DNA of 64,000 nucleotides, from NCBI RefSeq assembly GCF_003086775.1, contig NZ_CP026001.1, positions 4,120,125 through 4,184,124 of the forward strand. Direction: 5' to 3'. The translations under genes were made by a program, and so were the position numbers. Positions 1 to 8,096 of the stretch are shown piece after piece. Each line of letters opens with the position of its first letter. The first letter of the stretch is position 1. This DNA is from Stenotrophomonas sp. ZAC14D1_NAIMI4_1. Lineage in GTDB: Bacteria > Pseudomonadota > Gammaproteobacteria > Xanthomonadales > Xanthomonadaceae. The notes below the pieces were generated by a model that ran no database searches, was not told where the DNA came from, and was given only the letters and a program-made list of their open reading frames with translations.

Positions 1-23
1 AAACGGTGCCGCCCGCTGGATGG

Positions 24-107
24 AGTCGACCGTTGGTCGACTGCTCTTCACGTGGATACCGGCAACACGCGCGTGTTGCGCGATAGTCGACCAACGGTCG
101 ACGCTAC
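24..107. repeat. Paired inverted REP-like palindromes
   Basis: The palindrome AGTCGACCGTTGGTCGACT (24-42) and its counterpart GTCGACCAACGGTCGAC (86-102, ending CGCTAC) face each other around a third palindrome, CAACACGCGCGTGTTG (63-78). The layout is that of paired REP/SMAG elements. The terminal CTAC supplies the stop codon of the adjacent minus-strand gene. The core CGACCGTTGGTCG recurs in the large element near 37.2 kb. Confidence 0.75.
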
Positions 108-679
108 TGGCCGGCCTGGCGCTTCAGCCAGGCGTCGCGCTCGGCCGCCGGCACGGCGAGGAAGGCGCTGCGCACGGCGTCGCGTTCCTGCGGCGGGGTG
201 CGCTGGGCCACCAGCGTCAGTTGCGTCAACTGCGCGGGACTGAGCTGGCGCAGCGCGGCCAACGCCGCCTCGCGCTGCTCCGGCGGCACCAGGCCGAACA
301 GACCGTGCAGCTTGGGGAACTGCATGCCCAGCTGCGGCCCCAACCGCCAGCCATCGCGGAAGGTCTGGTCCTGGGCCTGGAACTGCTCGCGCAGGCGCTG
401 CTGCTGTTCGGCCGGCAGCGCGGCAAAGCGGGCGGCCGCCTGGCGGATGCGTTCGCGCTCGCCCTCCGGCAGCGCCTTCCACGAGGCGTAATCGGCACGA
501 CGCTGGCGCTGCTGCTCCGGGCTGAGCTGGGCGAAGGCGGCAGGCGAGCGCGTATCGGCCATCGATGCCGGCGTTGCGCCCGCCGGTGCGGGCGGCAGCG
601 GAACCTCCAGCGAGGGCGGCGCGGCGGCCAGTGACAGCGGCAGGGCCAGCAGCACGCTGGCAAACAGGAATTTACTCAT
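104..679 (-). CDS. DUF3106-family secreted protein
   Basis: This is a 191-residue protein with an N-terminal signal peptide (MSKFLFASVLLALPLSLAAA). The body is rich in Gln, Arg and Leu, with repeated segments of the type LSPEQQRQRRADYASW, LPAEQQQRLREQFQ and LSPAQLTQL. That is the pattern of DUF3106, a family of exported helical proteins of unknown role in Xanthomonadaceae. The start at 679 was chosen because the signal peptide begins there; it lies 8 bp inside the end of the upstream gene, which suggests translational coupling. The stop codon TAG is formed by the CTAC edge of the neighbouring palindrome. Family assignment is from memory of the repeat pattern; function is unknown. Confidence 0.8.
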   Translation of the reverse strand: MSKFLFASVLLALPLSLAAAPPSLEVPLPPAPAGATPASMADTRSPAAFAQLSPEQQRQRRADYASWKALPEGERERIRQAAARFAALPAEQQQRLREQFQAQDQTFRDGWRLGPQLGMQFPKLHGLFGLVPPEQREAALAALRQLSPAQLTQLTLVAQRTPPQERDAVRSAFLAVPAAERDAWLKRQAGQ

Positions 680-1670
680 CGGCAGCAGCGGTTTCCAGCG
701 CGGCACCGACCGGCTCGGGGCGGGTCGGCTTGGGTTCGGATTCATCCACCGGCAGCGGGCCGCCGGCAGCGCTCCACGCATACAGGTCGGCATCGGCGGC
801 CAGCGGGTAGTCGCGGTCGGCCAGCATGGCGGCGTCCTCGGCCGCGTGGCCATCGGCGGCAGCGGTCGGCTGCACCTCGCTGGCCGGCAGGGCTTCAACG
901 GTGACCGGACCGGACTCGGCGACCACGCCTTCCGGCAGCGGTGCATCGCTGGCCGTCGCGTGATGCTGCCAGTAACGCCAGCCCAGAGCGGCCGCCAGCA
1001 GCACCGCCACCGTCGCCAGCAGGATGACCGGGCCGCGCCAGTGCGGCGCACCGCTGTTGGGGCGGCGGCGCTTGGGCGTGGCGCGCTCGTCGCGCTCCGG
1101 CGTGCGCCAGCTGGCGGTGGGGGCCTGGTTGTTCGCAGCCGGTGCCGCAGGCTGCTGCAGCTGCTGCAGGCGCTTGGCCGGCAGATCGCGGATGCGCAGC
1201 TGCACCTGCTCGGCCAGGCCGCGCCAGGCGGCGGCGTCAGGCTGGCCGTGGGCATCACGCGGGCAGGCGGCGGCCAGCAGCTGCTGGTAGCCATCCTCAT
1301 CGATGTCCAGCACGCGGGTGGCGATGCCTTCATCCAGGCTGCCACCGATCCGCAGCAGCAGGGCCAGGCGCGGCAGCGGCGGCATGTCGCCCAGCGCAGC
1401 CAGCGACGGCGGCCATTGCCCGGCGGCCGGCTCGCGCAGGGCCTGGCGCTGGCCCAGCAGGGTCCAGAAACGGGTCGGCCACTGCGCCATCGGCAGGTCA
1501 CTGGCCACGGCGGAGAAGGCGCGCATCACCGCGACCAGGGTCTGCTCGGCGCGGGCGGGGTCACCGCACTGCAGCTCGGCAACCACCAGCGCGCGGCGCT
1601 CGACGCCACGCAGGAACGCCGACAGCGCGCCGGCCGCGGTCGAGGAAACAGGGGCGGGCACAGCCGTCAT
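672..1670 (-). CDS. Single-pass membrane protein with a sigma-factor-like N-terminus
   Basis: The protein has 332 residues. Residues about 1-190 resemble a degenerate sigma-70 layout: a helical region followed by a stretch (LALLLRIGGSLDEGIATRVL, then DIDEDGYQQLL) that looks like region 4 of ECF sigma factors, where a flexible promoter-sensing helix-turn-helix would sit. A linker rich in Arg and Pro follows, then one membrane helix (VILLATVAVLLAAALGW, about residues 220-240) and an acidic C-terminal periplasmic tail. A good Shine-Dalgarno (GGAGTAACCG) precedes the ATG. It overlaps the DUF3106 gene by 8 bp, so the two are probably co-expressed. Whether it is a sigma-like regulator or only shares the fold is not decided by sequence alone. 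Confidence 0.65.
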   Translation of the reverse strand: MTAVPAPVSSTAAGALSAFLRGVERRALVVAELQCGDPARAEQTLVAVMRAFSAVASDLPMAQWPTRFWTLLGQRQALREPAAGQWPPSLAALGDMPPLPRLALLLRIGGSLDEGIATRVLDIDEDGYQQLLAAACPRDAHGQPDAAAWRGLAEQVQLRIRDLPAKRLQQLQQPAAPAANNQAPTASWRTPERDERATPKRRRPNSGAPHWRGPVILLATVAVLLAAALGWRYWQHHATASDAPLPEGVVAESGPVTVEALPASEVQPTAAADGHAAEDAAMLADRDYPLAADADLYAWSAAGGPLPVDESEPKPTRPEPVGAALETAAADE

Positions 1671-2084
1671 CGGTTACTCCAAAGGTCTGACGGCATGATA
1701 GCGGCAGCCCATCGGCGGCCGGCAGGACTTGCGCCCACGGGCACTTCGTGCTGCAGGTTGTGCACAGCATCAATGCGGTCCCCGGCCGATTCGTTGTGAA
1801 CCCGCGAATTCACCTTGTTTCAGCAATGTTTCACAATCAACTCATTGATTTTGATACTGTTTTTAGTATGGCTATTTTTTGACCAACCCGAGTGTAAAGC
1901 CGTCGCCATCGGCCTCACGCGCGCCCGCCGACCGGTAACACACAACGTTATCCACAGAAGATGTGGATAAGACTGAATCTCTAATAGCCACCGATATTTA
2001 GGTGACATTTATGATTCGCGGGCAGGCGCGGGCGACGCCATCGCCTCTGCCATCGGCCCCCGCCCTGCCCGTTACACTGCCCCG
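1671..2084. other. AT-rich divergent intergenic region upstream of priA
   Basis: This 414-bp gap is clearly richer in A and T than the flanking genes, particularly 1800-2015, and must hold promoters for the minus-strand membrane protein gene and for priA. A TATGAT hexamer at 2010-2015 is a possible -10 for priA, without a convincing -35. The region carries the facing DnaA-box pair listed separately. No gene was seen in it. Confidence 0.6.
1948..1970. promoter_or_regulatory. Two facing DnaA boxes (TTATCCACA / TGTGGATAA)
   Basis: TTATCCACA at 1948-1956 matches the consensus DnaA box TTATNCACA exactly, and TGTGGATAA at 1962-1970 is its exact inverted copy, with five bases between. The pair lies in AT-rich DNA 115 bp before priA. 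Binding by DnaA is an inference from the box sequence; the same 23-bp palindrome could serve another dimeric regulator. Confidence 0.5.
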
Positions 2085-4262
2085 ATGCTCGCCCCCATCC
2101 CGACCCTGCAGGTCGCCCTGCCCGTCCCGCTGCCGCGCCTGTTCGACTACCTGCCACCGGAAGGCCCGGGCCCGGCCGTGCCGGTCGGCTGCCGCCTGAA
2201 AGTGCCGTTCGGCAACCGCGAGCTGGTGGGGACGGTGGCCGGGCACGGCCAGGTGGACGACGGCCAGGGCCTGCGCCAGGCACTGGCCTGGTGCGACCCG
2301 CAGCCGCTGCTGCAGGGCGAGCTGTGGCAGAGCCTGCAGTGGCTGGCCCGCTACACCCATTCACCCTTGGGCGAAGTGGTGAACACCGCCCTGCCCGGCC
2401 CGCTGCGGCACGGCGAGGCCCTGCCCGACACCCATCACTGGGGCTGGCAGCTGACCGCCGCCGGCCAGGCCCAGCGCGAAAAGCTGCGCGCCGGCACCCG
2501 CCCGCGGCAACTGGCCGAACTGCTGGGCGAGGCCGTGGTCGACGAAGACGTGCTGGGTGCGCGCATGGACGACTGGCGCACCGCCGCGCGCAGCCTGGCC
2601 AAGCGCGAACTGGCCGAGCGCGTGGCCCTGAGCGTGGCGCCGCAGCATGCGCAGCCACTGCCCGGCCCCACCCTGAACCCGGAGCAGGCCGAGGCCGTGG
2701 CCGCGATCACCGCCGCCGAGGGCTTCCACGCTTTCCTGCTGGACGGGGTGACCGGCAGCGGCAAGACCGAGGTCTACCTGCAGGCCATCATCCACTGCCT
2801 GGCGCAGGGGAAGCAGGCGCTGGTGCTGGTGCCGGAAATCGGCCTGACTCCGCAGACCCTGGCGCGCTTCCGCGGCCGCCTCGGCATCGCGGTGCATGCG
2901 CTGCATTCGGGCTTGAACGACAACGAGCGCGCCCGCGTCTGGGCCGCCGCCTCGCGCGGCGAGGCACGGGTGATCGTCGGCACCCGTTCGGCCGTGTTCA
3001 CCCCGCTGCCGCAGGCCGGCCTGCTGATCGTCGACGAGGAACACGACGGCAGCTACAAGCAGCAGGACGGCATCCGTTATCACGCCCGCGATTTCGCCCT
3101 GGTGCGGGCCAAGGCGCTGGGCATTCCGGTGCTGCTGGGCAGCGCCACGCCTTCGCTGGAAACCCTGCACAACGCCTATGCCGGCCGCTACACGCACCTG
3201 CGCCTGAAGCAGCGCGCCGGCGATGCACGGCCACCGCGCGTGCGCATCCTCGATGTACGCAAGCGGCCGCTGCACGATGGCCTCTCCGCGGACGTGCTGG
3301 CCGGTATCGGCGAGCACCTGCAGCGTGGCCAGCAGGTGCTGGTGTTCAAGAACCGCCGCGGCTATGCCCCGGTGCTGCTGTGCCATGACTGCGGCTGGAC
3401 CGCGCCCTGCCAGCGGTGCGATGCGCCGATGACCGTGCACGGCGGCGGCCGTCGCCTGCAGTGCCACCACTGCGGTGCGCGGCAGCCGGCGCCGCTGGCC
3501 TGCCCGGCCTGTGCCAGCCTGGCGCTGCAGCCGCAGGGGATCGGTACCGAACGCCTGGAAGAACACTTGGTCAGCGCCTTCGCCGATTACCCGGTGGTGC
3601 GCATCGACCGCGGCACCACCTCGCGCCGCGATGCTCTGGAACAGCAGTTGGCGAAGCTGGGCGACCAGCCCGGCATCCTGGTCGGCACGCAGATCCTGGC
3701 CAAGGGCCACGACCTGCCCAAGCTGACCCTGGTGGTGGTGGTGGGCATCGACGAAGGCCTGTTCTCTGCCGACTTCCGCGCCAGCGAGAAGCTGGCCCAG
3801 CAGCTGATCCAGGTGGCCGGCCGTGCCGGTCGCGCACGCGACCCCGGCGAAGTCTGGCTGCAGACCCATCACCCGGGGCACCCGCTGCTGGAAACCCTGG
3901 TGAGTGGTGGCTACCACCCGTTCGCGCAGGCCGAATTGAACCAGCGCCAGGCCGCAGGCTTCCCGCCCTTCGCGCACCTGGCACTGATGCGTGCCGAAGC
4001 CCAGCAGGTGGAGCATGCCAATGCGTTCCTGCTGGCGGCGCGGCAGCTGCTGGGCAAACAGAACGTGGTGGAAGCCTATGGGCCGATGCCGGCGCCGATG
4101 CCGCGCCGCGCCGGTTACCAGCGCACGCAGCTGCTGCTCTCTGCGCTGCAGCGGCCGCCGCTGCATGGCGTGCTGGCCCAGCTGGTGCCGCAGCTGTACG
4201 CGCTGCCGGAAGCGCGCAAGGTGCGCTGGTCGCTGGATGTGGATCCGACGGACCTGTATTGA
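2085..4262 (+). CDS. priA: Primosomal protein N' (replication restart helicase PriA)
   Basis: PriA recognises abandoned forks and D-loops and reloads DnaB, acting with PriB/PriC and DnaT-type partners. The 725 residues match the usual length (732 in E. coli). An N-terminal 3'-DNA-end-binding domain begins ALPVPLPRLFDYLPP. The helicase core has Walker A GVTGSGKTEV (221-230, Lys227) and the DEEH box (317-320). Eight cysteines of the zinc-binding region (433, 436, 442, 445, 460, 463, 473, 476) are all present. No strong Shine-Dalgarno is visible before ATG 2085, but the next in-frame Met lies inside conserved sequence. The gene is transcribed alone, and a REP follows its stop. Confidence 0.97.
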   Translation: MLAPIPTLQVALPVPLPRLFDYLPPEGPGPAVPVGCRLKVPFGNRELVGTVAGHGQVDDGQGLRQALAWCDPQPLLQGELWQSLQWLARYTHSPLGEVVNTALPGPLRHGEALPDTHHWGWQLTAAGQAQREKLRAGTRPRQLAELLGEAVVDEDVLGARMDDWRTAARSLAKRELAERVALSVAPQHAQPLPGPTLNPEQAEAVAAITAAEGFHAFLLDGVTGSGKTEVYLQAIIHCLAQGKQALVLVPEIGLTPQTLARFRGRLGIAVHALHSGLNDNERARVWAAASRGEARVIVGTRSAVFTPLPQAGLLIVDEEHDGSYKQQDGIRYHARDFALVRAKALGIPVLLGSATPSLETLHNAYAGRYTHLRLKQRAGDARPPRVRILDVRKRPLHDGLSADVLAGIGEHLQRGQQVLVFKNRRGYAPVLLCHDCGWTAPCQRCDAPMTVHGGGRRLQCHHCGARQPAPLACPACASLALQPQGIGTERLEEHLVSAFADYPVVRIDRGTTSRRDALEQQLAKLGDQPGILVGTQILAKGHDLPKLTLVVVVGIDEGLFSADFRASEKLAQQLIQVAGRAGRARDPGEVWLQTHHPGHPLLETLVSGGYHPFAQAELNQRQAAGFPPFAHLALMRAEAQQVEHANAFLLAARQLLGKQNVVEAYGPMPAPMPRRAGYQRTQLLLSALQRPPLHGVLAQLVPQLYALPEARKVRWSLDVDPTDLY

Positions 4263-4275
4263 GGGTCCGTCACAT

Positions 4276-4300
4276 CCGCCGGGCATGGCCCGGCGCTACC
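4276..4300. repeat. REP palindrome (GCCGGGC-ATG-GCCCGGC type)
   Basis: CCGCCGGGCATGGCCCGGCGCTACC ends in the GTAG complement typical of this family. It lies between the convergent ends of priA and the glutathione transferase gene and recurs near 9.8, 27.6, 28.1 and 61.7 kb. Confidence 0.85.
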
Positions 4301-4302
4301 TC

Positions 4303-4923
4303 TCAGGTCAGCGGCGACATCACGCCACGCTGGTACGCGGGGCGCTCGCGCAGGCGGGCATACCAGTCGGCCAGGTGCGGCAGCTCCGGGCGCTGGATCG
4401 GCAGTTCGTACCAGGCGTAGATCAACGAGCCCAGCGGAATGTCGCCCATCGCGAACTTCTCGCCCGACAGCCACGGCTGGTTGGCCAGGGTCGCATCGGC
4501 CATCGCCAGGTAATCACCGGCGCGCACGATGGCGGCGCTGATGCGTGCTTCGTCACGGTCGGCCGGCGCGGTGCGCATGATGCCCCAGATCAGTTCGGAG
4601 TACAGCGCGGCCATCCGCGAGGTGCTCCAGTCCATCCACTTCTCGGCCTGCGCGCGTTCCATCGCGTCTTCGGCGTACAGCGTGCCCAGCGAATAGCGCG
4701 CGCTCAGGTAGCGCACGATCGTGTTCGATTCCCACAGCGGCAGGCCGTGGTCTTCGATCACCGGCACCAGGCTGTTGGGGTTCATCGCCACGTATTCGGC
4801 CGACTGCGTGCCGCCATGGCTGCCGCCCACTTCGATGGATTCATACGGCAGGCCGATTTCCTCGGCGCACCACAGCACCTTGCGGACGTTGCTGGAATTA
4901 CGGCGGCCCCAGATCTTCAACAT
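4303..4923 (-). CDS. Glutathione S-transferase family protein
   Basis: The 206-residue protein has the two-domain GST plan. The N-terminal thioredoxin-like domain contains WGRRNSSNVRKVLWCAEE (residues 5-22), with a Ser pair where the catalytic Ser or Cys lies in bacterial GSTs, the cis-Pro segment NSLVPVIED and the glutathione-binding WESNTIVRYL. The all-helical C-terminal domain has the conserved FAMGDIPLGSLIYAWYEL segment, a variant of the usual SxADI box. Family members conjugate or reduce electrophiles with glutathione in the cytosol; the substrate cannot be read from sequence. A Shine-Dalgarno (AAGGAAAACCGCA) precedes the start. It lies 82 bp downstream of the NYN gene on the same strand and may share its transcript. 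Confidence 0.92.
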   Translation of the reverse strand: MLKIWGRRNSSNVRKVLWCAEEIGLPYESIEVGGSHGGTQSAEYVAMNPNSLVPVIEDHGLPLWESNTIVRYLSARYSLGTLYAEDAMERAQAEKWMDWSTSRMAALYSELIWGIMRTAPADRDEARISAAIVRAGDYLAMADATLANQPWLSGEKFAMGDIPLGSLIYAWYELPIQRPELPHLADWYARLRERPAYQRGVMSPLT

Positions 4924-5005
4924 TGCGGTTTTCCTTGCCTGCAGCGGTGCGCCACGGTGGCGCGGAGCCGCTACGATACGCCCATCAATCGCGATGCGCG
5001 TGGCA

Positions 5006-5782
5006 TCACCGGTTCTTCTTCGGCAGCGCGCGCACGTAGGACGATTTGCCGTCCTTCTTCAGCTCGAACAGGCCGATGGCCGCCAGCAGGTCGCTCAGCT
5101 TGCCGTAGCCATAGTTGCGCGGGTCGAACGAGGCCTGGTTGCCGATCTGGCTGCCGACCGGACCCAGGTGCGACCAGCCATCCTCGCCCTCGGCGGCCGA
5201 CACCGCACGCCGCAGCATCTTCACCAGGCGCGTGTCGTTGCGCAGTTCCGCACTGTTCTTGCGCGGGCGCACCTCGTCGCTGGCCAACTGCCCGCTGGGC
5301 GCCTGTTCTGCCCCGGCCTCGGCATCGGGAACACTGGCATGGGTCTGGCCCAGCGCTTCCAGGTAAGTGAACTTGGAGCAGGCGTTGACGAACGGCTCGG
5401 GCGTCTTCTTCTCGCCGAAGCCATACACTTTCACGCCGTCGGTCAGCAGGCGCATCACCATCGGGGTGAAGTCGGCATCGCTGGACACGATGGCGAAGCC
5501 ATCAAGATTGCGCGCGTACAGCAGATCCATCGCATCGATGACCATGGCCATGTCAGAGGCGTTCTTGCCCTTGCTGTAGGCAAACTGCTGGATCGGGCGG
5601 ATGGCGTACTCGTGCAGCACCGATTCCCAGCCCTTCAGGCGCGGGCTCTTCCAGTTGCCATAGGCGCGGCGCACGTTGGCCACGCCGTAGCGGGCCACCT
5701 CGGCCAGGACTTCGTCGATCTTCGATGCCGGCGCATTGTCGGCGTCGATCAACAGGGCGATGCGCTTTTCCGGTTCGGACAT
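5006..5782 (-). CDS. NYN domain protein with C-terminal OST-HTH (LOTUS) domain, LabA/DUF88-like
   Basis: The protein has 258 residues. The N-terminal PIN-like NYN nuclease fold shows the acidic residues expected of a metal site: Asp13 and Asp15 in LLIDADNAPAS, Asp in SDMAMVIDAMDLL, and Asp in IVSSDADFTPM. The C-terminal part (LVKMLRRAVSAAEGEDGWSH, then GYGKLSDLLAAIGLFEL) is an OST-HTH/LOTUS module, a putative RNA-binding domain. The combination suggests an RNA-processing or RNA-decay nuclease in the cytosol; substrate unknown. Start 5782 was chosen over far upstream in-frame Mets because GAGGAAAT lies just before it and the NYN fold begins there. Confidence 0.88.
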   Translation of the reverse strand: MSEPEKRIALLIDADNAPASKIDEVLAEVARYGVANVRRAYGNWKSPRLKGWESVLHEYAIRPIQQFAYSKGKNASDMAMVIDAMDLLYARNLDGFAIVSSDADFTPMVMRLLTDGVKVYGFGEKKTPEPFVNACSKFTYLEALGQTHASVPDAEAGAEQAPSGQLASDEVRPRKNSAELRNDTRLVKMLRRAVSAAEGEDGWSHLGPVGSQIGNQASFDPRNYGYGKLSDLLAAIGLFELKKDGKSSYVRALPKKNR

Positions 5783-5890
5783 GATTTCCTCGGTGGGCTG
5801 CAGGCTGAGCGGAGTATCGCCCATGGCCGCTACCGGCCATGTGACGTGCGATGATGCAGGGCGACATCCATCCCCCTCTGGAGTACGTCG

Positions 5891-7168
5891 ATGCGCCGCG
5901 AACCAGTCCCCCACCTGGTCATCATCGGCGGCGGTTTTGCGGGCCTCTGGGCCACCCGGGCCCTGGCCCGCGAGAAGATCAGGATCACCCTGCTCGACCG
6001 CCGCAACCACCACCTGTTCCAACCCCTGCTGTACCAGGTCGCCACCGCCGGCCTGTCCGCCCCCGATATCGCCGCGCCGCTGCGCCATATCCTCGGCCAC
6101 CAGCGCAACGTGGAAGTGCGCCTGGGCGAGGTCGTCGCCATCGACAAGGCCGCCCGCGAGGTGCAGCTGGCCGACGGCAGCACTCTGGGCTACGACAGCC
6201 TGCTGCTGGCCACCGGCGCCACCCACGCCTACTTCGGCAACGACCAGTGGGCCGCCGACGCGCCGGGCCTGAAGACCCTGGACGATGCCATCGCCCTGCG
6301 CCGCAAGCTGCTGCTGGCCTTCGAACGTGCCGAGGCCGAACCGGACCCGGCGAAGAAGGCCGCCTGGCTGAGTTTCGCGGTGGTCGGCGGCGGCCCCACC
6401 GGCGTCGAACTGGCCGGCACGCTGGCCGAGATCGCCCGCCACACCCTGCGCAATGAATTCCGCCACATCGACCCGGCCAGCGCCAAGGTGCGCCTGGTCG
6501 AGGCCGGCCCGCGGGTGCTGTCCTCCTTCCCCGAGGTGCTTTCGCTGAAGGCCCGCCGGCAGCTGGAAAAGCTGGGCGTGGAAGTGCTGACCGGCACCCC
6601 GGTGAGCGACATCGACAGCCAGGGCTTCACGCTGGGCGAGCAGTTCGTGCCCGCACGCACCGTGGTCTGGGCCGCAGGCGTGGCCGCTTCGCCGCTGGCG
6701 CGCACGCTGGACGTGCCGCTGGACCGCGCCGGCCGCGTGCTGGTGCAGCCTGACCTGACCCTGCCCGGCCACCCCGAACTGTTCGTGGCCGGCGACCTGG
6801 CCGCGGTGAACCAGGCCAACGGCAAGCCCGTGCCCGGCGTGGCGCCCGCCGCCAAGCAGATGGGCAAGTACGTGGCCGATGCCATCCGCGCGCGCCTGCA
6901 TGGCAAGCCGGCACCGGGGCCGTTCAAGTACGCCGACTACGGCAACCTGGCCACCATCGGCCGCATGGCCGCCATCGTGCACCTGGGCAAGCTGCAGCTG
7001 TCGGGCATCCTCGCCTGGTGGTTCTGGCTGGCCGCGCACGTGTTCTTCCTCATCGGCTTCCGCAACCGCGTCGTGGTGCTGCTGAACTGGGCGGTGGCGT
7101 ACTGGAGCTACCAGCGCAGCGCGCGCATCATCTTCGGCGATGACCAGGAAGACCGACGGCCGAGGTAG
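5891..7168 (+). CDS. ndh: Type II NADH dehydrogenase (NAD(P)/FAD-dependent)
   Basis: The enzyme transfers electrons from NADH to quinone without proton pumping, on the inner face of the cytoplasmic membrane. The 425-residue protein has an FAD dinucleotide fold (GGGFAG, 13-18), the segment NHHLFQPLLYQVATAGLS typical of NDH-2, a second NAD-binding fold (VVGGGPTGVELAG, about 164-176) and the FAD motif ELFVAGDLA. The hydrophobic C-terminus (ILAWWFWLAAHVFFLIGF, then VVVLLNWAVAYW) is a membrane anchor. GGAG precedes ATG 5891. The TAG stop is the GTAG of a REP element, so the last codons overlap the repeat. Confidence 0.93.
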   Translation: MRREPVPHLVIIGGGFAGLWATRALAREKIRITLLDRRNHHLFQPLLYQVATAGLSAPDIAAPLRHILGHQRNVEVRLGEVVAIDKAAREVQLADGSTLGYDSLLLATGATHAYFGNDQWAADAPGLKTLDDAIALRRKLLLAFERAEAEPDPAKKAAWLSFAVVGGGPTGVELAGTLAEIARHTLRNEFRHIDPASAKVRLVEAGPRVLSSFPEVLSLKARRQLEKLGVEVLTGTPVSDIDSQGFTLGEQFVPARTVVWAAGVAASPLARTLDVPLDRAGRVLVQPDLTLPGHPELFVAGDLAAVNQANGKPVPGVAPAAKQMGKYVADAIRARLHGKPAPGPFKYADYGNLATIGRMAAIVHLGKLQLSGILAWWFWLAAHVFFLIGFRNRVVVLLNWAVAYWSYQRSARIIFGDDQEDRRPR

Positions 7169-7187
7169 ATCCACGCCATGCGTGGAT
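7165..7187. repeat. REP palindrome (ATCCACGC/GCGTGGAT type)
   Basis: GTAGATCCACGCCATGCGTGGAT; its GTAG contains the stop codon of ndh at 7166-7168. The same element, usually written ATCCACGCATGGCGTGGATCTAC, recurs many times in the window. Confidence 0.85.
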
Positions 7188-7235
7188 GAAGTTGTAGAGC
7201 CGAGCCCCCGCCCAATCACTACCCAAAGGAATGCC

Positions 7236-7556
7236 ATGACCACCCCCACCGCCCAGCAGAAACGCGCACGCTCCGCCCTTGAACAGTTGCTGGGTACCGA
7301 AGAAGGCGAGGACAGCGTCGACCTGTTCGTCCAGCATCATCTGGACGAGATCGAAGCCGATTACTGGAACGCGCAACTGGGCACCGCCACGCCGGCGGCC
7401 GACGCGGTGCTGGGCCTGCTGCAGCCGCGCGAGCCGTGGGAAGACGAGGGTTCGGTGCACGTCGATTTCGAGCTGCCGGGCGACGTCTCGCAGTATGTGC
7501 TGAGTGTCGAACTCGATGAGGACGGCGAAGTGCTTGGCGTTTCGATGGAGAGCTGA
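7236..7556 (+). CDS. Small acidic protein, DUF2004-like
   Basis: A cytosolic protein of 106 residues, strongly acidic, with no signal peptide or membrane segment. A helical first half (QKRARSALEQLLGTEEGEDS, then LFVQHHLDEIEADYW) precedes a beta-rich second half (DEGSVHVDFELPGDVSQYVL, then LSVELDEDGEVLGVSMES). The shape recalls the DUF2004 family, but the assignment is tentative. Start 7236 is preferred to an ATG at 7231, which runs straight into a stop; AAGGA lies at the right distance. It stands alone between two REP elements. Confidence 0.75.
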   Translation: MTTPTAQQKRARSALEQLLGTEEGEDSVDLFVQHHLDEIEADYWNAQLGTATPAADAVLGLLQPREPWEDEGSVHVDFELPGDVSQYVLSVELDEDGEVLGVSMES

Positions 7557-7569
7557 GCGCGGCGACGAG

Positions 7570-7592
7570 ATCCACGCATGGCGTGGATCTAC
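7570..7592. repeat. REP palindrome (ATCCACGC/GCGTGGAT type)
   Basis: ATCCACGCATGGCGTGGATCTAC between convergent genes; its CTA (7589-7591) is the TAG stop of the next minus-strand gene. Confidence 0.85.
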
Positions 7593-8020
7593 TTCGCCTT
7601 CGGCTTGGGATACCACAGCGCATTGACGATGACCCAGCGCTGGTCGAAACGGCCCATGTGGAAGTAGTCGACGAACCACGGGGTTTCCAGCCGCACCGAG
7701 GCCGCGTTGCCGGTGACATCCAGCACCGTGCAGCGGCGGTCCCATTGCTCCTTTGGGGTCTTCAACGCACCCTGCTTCGTCAGTGCCACCAGTTCGTCCT
7801 TCGACATGCGGCGCAGGCCCAGGCGCTCGTCGGGCGTATCGCCCAGCACCGCGCGCTTGGCCAGGTCCGGGTGCAGGGACCGCGCAACGCGCTGCGGGTC
7901 GGCCTCCAGCTGGCCATCGACATAGTCATGGCAGGTGGCCTCGATGGCCGCAAGGGTGGCCGGGTCGGCGGCCGGGCTTGTCGCACCGGCAACAGCGAGC
8001 AGCAGGGCAAGCGTGGGCAT
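7589..8020 (-). CDS. Exported NTF2-like protein (putative lumazine-binding family)
   Basis: The 143-residue protein starts with a signal peptide (MPTLALLLAVAGATSPAADP). An alpha+beta domain follows that fits the SnoaL/NTF2-like superfamily: an N-terminal helix AIEATCHDYVDGQLEADPQR, the HPDLAKR segment, and the C-terminal strands FVDYFHMGRFDQRWVIVNAL. Members of this branch are annotated as putative lumazine-binding; no catalytic residues can be assigned. Start 8020 was chosen over 8053 because GGAGACCCCG lies directly before it and the signal peptide begins there. The TAG stop is provided by a REP. Confidence 0.8.
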   Translation of the reverse strand: MPTLALLLAVAGATSPAADPATLAAIEATCHDYVDGQLEADPQRVARSLHPDLAKRAVLGDTPDERLGLRRMSKDELVALTKQGALKTPKEQWDRRCTVLDVTGNAASVRLETPWFVDYFHMGRFDQRWVIVNALWYPKPKAK

Positions 8021-8073
8021 CGGGGTCTCCAGCGCTGGGCGCGGGGTGATCATGGCACGGGCTGGAGGGCGTC

Positions 8074-8096
8074 ATCCACGCATGGCGTGGATCTAC
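8074..8096. repeat. REP palindrome (ATCCACGC/GCGTGGAT type)
   Basis: ATCCACGCATGGCGTGGATCTAC; the CTA at 8093-8095 forms the stop codon of the gene that follows on the minus strand. Confidence 0.85.

Noticed and set aside
20..634. Plus-strand open frame opposite the DUF3106 gene
   Set aside because: It begins within the paired palindromes and mirrors a gene with a clear signal peptide.
1800..2015. AT-rich region with DnaA boxes as a chromosomal origin
   Set aside because: Only two boxes are present, and dnaA, dnaN, recF or gyrB are not adjacent. It is better explained as a divergent promoter region.
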